In this document: positions 39,901-42,900 of the stretch, one piece after another
How the letters are laid out: each line of letters starts with the position of its first letter
Position numbering within the stretch: position 1 is the stretch's first letter
Assembly (NCBI RefSeq): GCF_963678635.1
Contig: NC_087066.1
Span: 10,772,517-10,836,516 of the forward strand
Reading direction: 5' to 3'
DNA: 64,000 nucleotides
DNA from: Symsagittifera roscoffensis
Taxonomy: Eukaryota > Xenacoelomorpha > Acoela > Convolutidae
Program-made: the position numbers and the translations under genes
Notes under the pieces: model-generated
Database searches by the model: none
Told to the model about the DNA's origin: nothing
Seen by the model: the letters and a program-made list of their open reading frames with translations, nothing else

Positions 39901-42900
39901 TTGACACTAAATTTATGTCCCTCTTATCGAAACAAGACCTAATTCTGAAAAAGATAATCAAGGCAATCGAGGAAGATAGAAAACAGGATATCCTACAACT
40001 CGGAAACTACTATAAGTCATATTTGAATAATCTACATGTCAGCGGAGGATGCCTCTATTTGGACAACCGTTTAGTAATCCCAGCATGCCTAAGATCGACT
40101 ATGCTGAACAGACTACATGAAGCTCACCCCGGCCAGTTCGCAATGAAAAGCCTGGCAACACAATACATCTGGTGGCCGAAAATTTACCGCGAAATCCAAG
40201 TCCACGGTGAAAACTGTATAGAGTGCGTAAAAGCAGGTAAAAATCTGAAGCCTCTTATAAAACACAATACCCTAGGGAAACTCCCAATGGTCGAAGAACC
40301 AAACCAAGAAATGGAATTAGATTTCGCTGGCCCGTTACCTTTAGTATGGGGAACAAAAAAATACATATTGGTGTGTGTAGACAGATTTTCAAAATTCCCA
40401 TCAGCCCAAATAACATCCAGTACATCGGCTAAATCTATTATTAACTTCCTTAGTCGATATATCGCTTTACACGGGATACCTAGGACAATTAGAACAGATC
40501 AAGGATCTGGTTTTATCTCCAAGGAAGTTAGAGAATTTTGCCACGATCACAACATAAAGGTGATATTTAGCCCAGTGGGTGATCACAGAGCTACCGGATT
40601 AGTGGAACGTCTAATCAGGACTATTAAGGAACGACTCCTGGTGATGGCACAAGAACGCCCAAAACCTTCTTTAGAATCTGCACTCCTGAAAATAATAAAA
40701 TGCTTAAGAACAGTAACTCAACAGTCGCTTAACTGCTCTCCTTTCGAAGCACATTTCGGTAGATCCCCAAACACTATCTGGCATAATTTGGTTAAATCAC
40801 CTTCTTCGAATAACCTTGACTGGAATAAAACTTTGTTATGTATAGATAAAGGCAAAAAACTAATGAGCCGAGAGCGAAGACATGACTGGGACGCTCCTGA
40901 CGACATTGAAGATGGAGATGCCGATGAACATTCATCATCCTCGGAGGATATCTCAAATGCAGTGAGATACGTACCAACAAGTGCTGGATCCCCAGTAAAA
41001 GTCCTCTCCCGGTCAGAAAAAAGAGATGCCTTGGGCATAAAGGACTCGATTCTGAACAACCCGTCGGCCATTAAAAGACAGTGCACTCAGAAGAAACCAA
41101 GTCCGAGAAAACGAGACCAATTAGTCAGATTTTACGCGACCAAAGGACTCAGGAAAACAGCAAAACCTCCAAGAAATGTCGGATTCAAAAGTTCAAAAAC
41201 AACCCAGAAGAAACGAAACCTTCAGTGGAAATTTGAAGAGCTTGACATTGCGAGACGAAACGCGGCCATGAACAGTTCTAGGGAAACTCTTCTTAGAGAG
41301 GAAGAAGAACAGAGAAAGAGACTGAGAACACCGATTGGCCTCGAGATTGACCAAGAACCAAGCCCGTCGGGTAAACCCGAACTTCTTAAAAGTTATTTAA
41401 ACGAACCCGGAGTGACGATTGACTCACATGAAGATATGTCAGATGATAATGCGAGTGACTTAATGACACTAAGAGACCTCAAGGAGAAAACATTGCTCGA
41501 AACCACGAAACGAGACGAACCACTAATACCCGACCGAACAGATCCTAAGTTAGAAACATCAGACCACGCCGACCAGAAGGTCGAGTTAGATGAGATTCCT
41601 TTGATCAACTTGGATTCCGGTGACAATGATAGAGACTCTCAAGCGACCCCACAGCTGATCCTCTTAGACACTAGGGAGGAGAGTAATGAAGCGACCCAAG
41701 AAATGCCGGTACCTTCAGAGAATCCCGGAGTAAAGTTCCCTAAATCTACTGGAGATCAAACTACCATGGCGGAGATGGGACCGAAACAAATACTTTCTGA
41801 CCACACTACAAAGTCTCAGAAATTGTCCGGTACTGCTAAAAGGAAAGCCTCATCCCCAATGAAATCACCACCCTCGAAAAAACTATCGGAAATTTTTAAA
41901 CGTCAAAACACGAGACCCATGCGAACCAGGCAGCCCCCCAAGATGCTAGGCGAGAGAGTATTTACCAGTATAGTCGATCTAACTGAGGAAGACCGCGATG
42001 CCCCAGAATTCGGTTCACCTAATTTAGTCGCAGTGTGTTCAACGTTGGAAGCAACTACGGTAGAAAGCCATCATGTCGACCTAGTAGATCTGACAACATT
42101 AACACCACCTTCATCATCACGCCCTACCATAGTTCACTTGCGGGAAGATATCGACGCGGACTCAAGTGACCCAAAGCCCTCAAAAACAGACGATCAAAAG
42201 AGCCCAGACAAGAACGTCAAATTTAGCCCTGATGTTTATTCCACGCGATTTAACCCATCGGGCCTATCTAATGAAATTTCAACTCCTACATTTATACCCA
42301 TCGTATCTGACCCAGACTGGCTGAACACCTCCTCTATCATTTCGGCGATAGAACTCCTTGGACGGCCAATGACGCTGGAGGAGCTAAGAAGATGGACTAT
42401 AAATAAAGCAGCAAATCGGGAATCTGATTAGACGCAGGAGCTCAAAAACAGATGTCATCAAAAACATTCTCGACCTATCAAAACTCCATCGTAAAATTTT
42501 TAGCACCTATATGTTCTGTTTATTGTCTATCGCCTAACATTCCAGGACCCTAGGGTCATACAAACCTCCAGTGCTGTTATTTTAAGTTATTGTGATGATT
42601 GGTAACATTTATACCCTTGTTTTGGCCATAGAATTTTGCAGAATTCCATTAAAGTTCTGTTCACCCATGGGGCGTTACCATCGGATAACAATTAGATTTA
42701 TTCATTTTGGTTATACCCAGTATTCCGCTTAATTTTACGACAACTTTCTGCATACCTTATGATCTTAGTCACCCTGGTGCTATTTCAGTTCCTTACTTGC
42801 CTATTGTCACTAACCTACAGTTATTTCTCGGCGAATACATATTATTCGATCTAAGGTGCTTTGTTTTGGAATTTTGTTTTTGTTTGACGAACATGCCGTC

